64,000 bases of DNA from Fibrobacter succinogenes (GTDB lineage: Bacteria; Fibrobacterota; Fibrobacteria; Fibrobacterales; Fibrobacteraceae), in the NCBI GenBank assembly GCA_902779055.1, contig CACZAD010000007.1, positions 62,001-126,000 on the forward strand. The letters run 5' to 3'. Below are positions 61,849 to 64,000 of the stretch, piece after piece (the first letter of the stretch is position 1; every line of letters starts with the position of its first letter). The position numbers were made by a program, and so were the translations under genes. The notes under the pieces were generated by a model. The model saw only the letters and a list, made by a program, of their open reading frames with translations, ran no database searches and was not told the origin of the DNA.

Positions 61849-64000
61849 ATGAAAAAGAATAGACTTGCATTGCTTCCGTTTATCTCGGCATTACTTTTAG
61901 TGGGCTGCGGTGAAGATTCCCCGTCTGAACCTTCTTCCGTATCCAATAATGTTCCTGCGGACGGATCAAGTGTGGAGTCTATTTTTGACTTAGGTAAGTG
62001 TACATCCGATAGGGATGGCACTGTCATTTTTGTTGAGGATGAAGAAATAGACTATCGTTGCCTAGATAAAAAGTGGGAAAAAGTTGAGAAATTATCTAGT
62101 TCCAGTGATGAAAAGACTTCTTCGTCTTCAAAGAAATCCTCCGATTCGAAGAATAGCTCATCTTCGTCTAAGGAAGAATCGGCTGGGTCTAAGGATAAAT
62201 CCTCTTCTTCTAAGAACAGTTCTTCGTCATCGAAGATAACTTCGTCTGATTCAGGCGACAAAAAATCCTCGTCGTCTAAGGCAGTTTCTTCTGATTCTCG
62301 CGATAAGTCCAGTAGCTCACAAAAATCAAGTTCTAGTGTCACACCTGAATCGAGTTCTAGTGTTGTTGGTTCTGGAGAAGATGTAAAGACGATTGCAATT
62401 AATAAGAAATCCTTTAAGGGGGTTGCTGAAAAGGGACCTTTTGCGGTGGGAAGTACCGTTAAATTGTCTGAACTTGATGGTGAGCTTGATTTAACCGGAA
62501 CGAACTTTGAATGGGAAGTGACTGGTAAACAGGGTGGCTATACCTCTCCAAAGGTTACGTTATCTAGTCAATATGCTCAGTTACAAGTCAATGGCAATTA
62601 CTATAATGAAAACTTGTTCAAAAATTCAACATCGCCGGTGACTTTGCGTGGTATTGTTGACTTGAAAGATCGAGAAAGCGTAAACATCAATGTGCTGATG
62701 CATTTGGCTTATAAGCGTGTGGTCTATCTTTTTACCAAGAGTGGCGAGTATAAAAATGTTCCTGCGGCAAAGGCTGCCGCTGAACAGGAAATCATGAAGG
62801 CTTTTGGTTTTGGTGGTGCTAACCATCCTTTTGAGGATTTGACGATTTTTGGTAAAACATCGGACGATGCAAAATTGCTTGCCGCGTCGATTCTTTTGCA
62901 GGGAGATTTGGAAGAAACGGATTTGTTGAGTCGTATTACGAGCATTGCTAATAATATTGAAGAAGATGGTACTTGGGACAACAGTGAAAAAATGCGAGTT
63001 TCTATGGCAGACTGGATTATGTCCTATTCGTATGGGATGGTCGGCATTCGCCAGATGCTCGAAGAAATCAATCCTCAAGTACCGGCATTCGAGAAGTATG
63101 TAAGCTTGTTTGTTGGTGAAGCATATGGCTTCGGTGCGTGTACGGATGAAAATGATGGTGATTATGTTCAGCTGAAAAATGGTAATAGCAAGAATCTCGG
63201 TGAATACTATGTCTGTGAAGATAATGTATGGCGAATGATGTTCTCCACTGAAAAACTTTATGAAAGAGCTTGTACTGCCAAGAGGGCTGGAGAGTTTATG
63301 ACGACCCCGCGCAATGAAATTTATATCTGCGATGGGGGTAATGGCTACTGGCGCCCAGCAACGACTTACGACCATCCGAAAGAATACTACATGAATGACG
63401 AAGTGAATTACGGCAAGTTAAAGGATACCCGTGATGGTAAGGAATATAAGACGGTCGTTATTGGTACTCAGACTTGGATGGCTGAAAATCTGAACTATTA
63501 CGATAAGGATAATTATAATTTGGTCGGTAATGCCAAGTGCTATCAGGAAGAAGATAAAAACTGCGATGTTGGAGGTAGGCTTTATTCGTGGACCGCTGCG
63601 ATGAATATCTCTACGAAGTACCGACTCAGTTGGTATGATAAAGATATTCAATATCCGCATCAGGGAATTTGCCCAGATGGTTGGCATATCCCTGATTCTA
63701 CTGAATGGCGTACTTTAGCAGATTATGTCAAAAAGGTAGATGGATCTTCGGGACTTTTGATGTCGTCTAAGGGTTGGAAAGCTTCAAGCTATAAGCCGTC
63801 AACAGACCCCTATGGATTTTCTGTAATTCCTGTGGGCGCCTATTATGGAAGATATGCCGATGCTCATGCGGATTTCAGTCAAACGGAATTTGATGATGAC
63901 GGCTTGTTTGCGAACTTCTGGTCTGCCGAGGAAGGTAAAGAATTTAATTTAGCGGTTTATGTCTTCTTTGATTATAGAAGAGATTATATGTCGATGACTG
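61849..64000 (+). CDS. Large FISUMP-domain poly-serine lipoprotein, 3' end outside window
   Basis: At least 717 residues, still open at the window end. Lipobox ends at C20 (LLLVGC); very long poly-serine/lysine linker (about residues 85-175); a globular middle region with no recognised family (about 180-420); two or three C..YxC..W modules like those of the 24.9-kb lipoprotein (YYVCEDNVWRM, YICDGGNGYW); and a FISUMP domain from about residue 525 (DTRDGKEYKTVVIGTQTWMAENL). Divergent from the double-GH10 gene. ATG 61849 has GGG just upstream but a weak ribosome-binding site. Confidence 0.88.
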   Translation, partial: MKKNRLALLPFISALLLVGCGEDSPSEPSSVSNNVPADGSSVESIFDLGKCTSDRDGTVIFVEDEEIDYRCLDKKWEKVEKLSSSSDEKTSSSSKKSSDSKNSSSSSKEESAGSKDKSSSSKNSSSSSKITSSDSGDKKSSSSKAVSSDSRDKSSSSQKSSSSVTPESSSSVVGSGEDVKTIAINKKSFKGVAEKGPFAVGSTVKLSELDGELDLTGTNFEWEVTGKQGGYTSPKVTLSSQYAQLQVNGNYYNENLFKNSTSPVTLRGIVDLKDRESVNINVLMHLAYKRVVYLFTKSGEYKNVPAAKAAAEQEIMKAFGFGGANHPFEDLTIFGKTSDDAKLLAASILLQGDLEETDLLSRITSIANNIEEDGTWDNSEKMRVSMADWIMSYSYGMVGIRQMLEEINPQVPAFEKYVSLFVGEAYGFGACTDENDGDYVQLKNGNSKNLGEYYVCEDNVWRMMFSTEKLYERACTAKRAGEFMTTPRNEIYICDGGNGYWRPATTYDHPKEYYMNDEVNYGKLKDTRDGKEYKTVVIGTQTWMAENLNYYDKDNYNLVGNAKCYQEEDKNCDVGGRLYSWTAAMNISTKYRLSWYDKDIQYPHQGICPDGWHIPDSTEWRTLADYVKKVDGSSGLLMSSKGWKASSYKPSTDPYGFSVIPVGAYYGRYADAHADFSQTEFDDDGLFANFWSAEEGKEFNLAVYVFFDYRRDYMSMT

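Overview
The window comes from a Fibrobacter-type bacterium (phylum Fibrobacterota, gut cellulose degraders). This is inferred from three things together: lipoproteins with long poly-serine linkers, two proteins with the Fibrobacter 'major paralogous' (FISUMP) domain, and a TIGR02147-type protein paired with a lipoprotein. A GH10-family plant-cell-wall protein and a Gram-negative, DAP-type cell-wall gene set fit the same picture. No rRNA, tRNA, CRISPR array, prophage or insertion sequence was seen.

Layout. 1-11.7 kb is a tightly overlapping division and cell-wall (dcw) operon: ftsI (5' end outside the window), murE, murF, ftsW, murG, murC, ftsQ, ftsA, ftsZ. mraY and murD are not in their usual places. 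11.7-12.2 kb is repeat-rich, hairpin-rich non-coding DNA. 12.2-20.6 kb holds a predicted outer-membrane barrel, purT, rsmE, a HAD phosphatase with a zinc-uptake-like binding protein and ATPase but no permease, ybeY and a CNNM/CorC-type protein whose reading frame runs through a terminator hairpin. 20.6-22.9 kb carries a small unknown gene and parE; parC lies at 54.9-57.4 kb. 23.1-27.6 kb is a lipoprotein island beginning with a TIGR02147 gene behind a near-consensus promoter. 27.7-29.0 kb has two related secreted charged-helix proteins, one with an 87-bp tandem repeat. 29.3-33.7 kb is a small secretin and pseudopilin cluster with an apparent GspL/PilM-GspC/PilP fusion. 33.8-39.0 kb has a GT2 glycosyltransferase, a three-gene unit of unknown role and a SulP anion transporter. 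39.3-43.4 kb is dnaG-sufC-sufD read leftward. 43.4-48 kb mixes a FISUMP lipoprotein, an Rpn-type nuclease, a MATE exporter, a thioesterase and dispersed repeats. 48-54.8 kb is hrpA followed by two SurA-type chaperone genes and ftsE without ftsX. 57.5-61.7 kb is a leftward unit of a double-GH10 protein and two YwqK-repeat proteins. The window ends inside a large FISUMP lipoprotein.

How the parts fit. Much of the window concerns envelope building: peptidoglycan precursors and division, outer-membrane protein folding, secretin-dependent export and surface lipoproteins. The most unusual object is the double-GH10 protein, whose two domains have each lost a different catalytic glutamate, so neither looks like a complete xylanase. 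It sits directly upstream of a YwqK-repeat lipoprotein and a second YwqK-repeat exported protein, which suggests a surface glycan-binding or sensing unit rather than an enzyme locus (inference).
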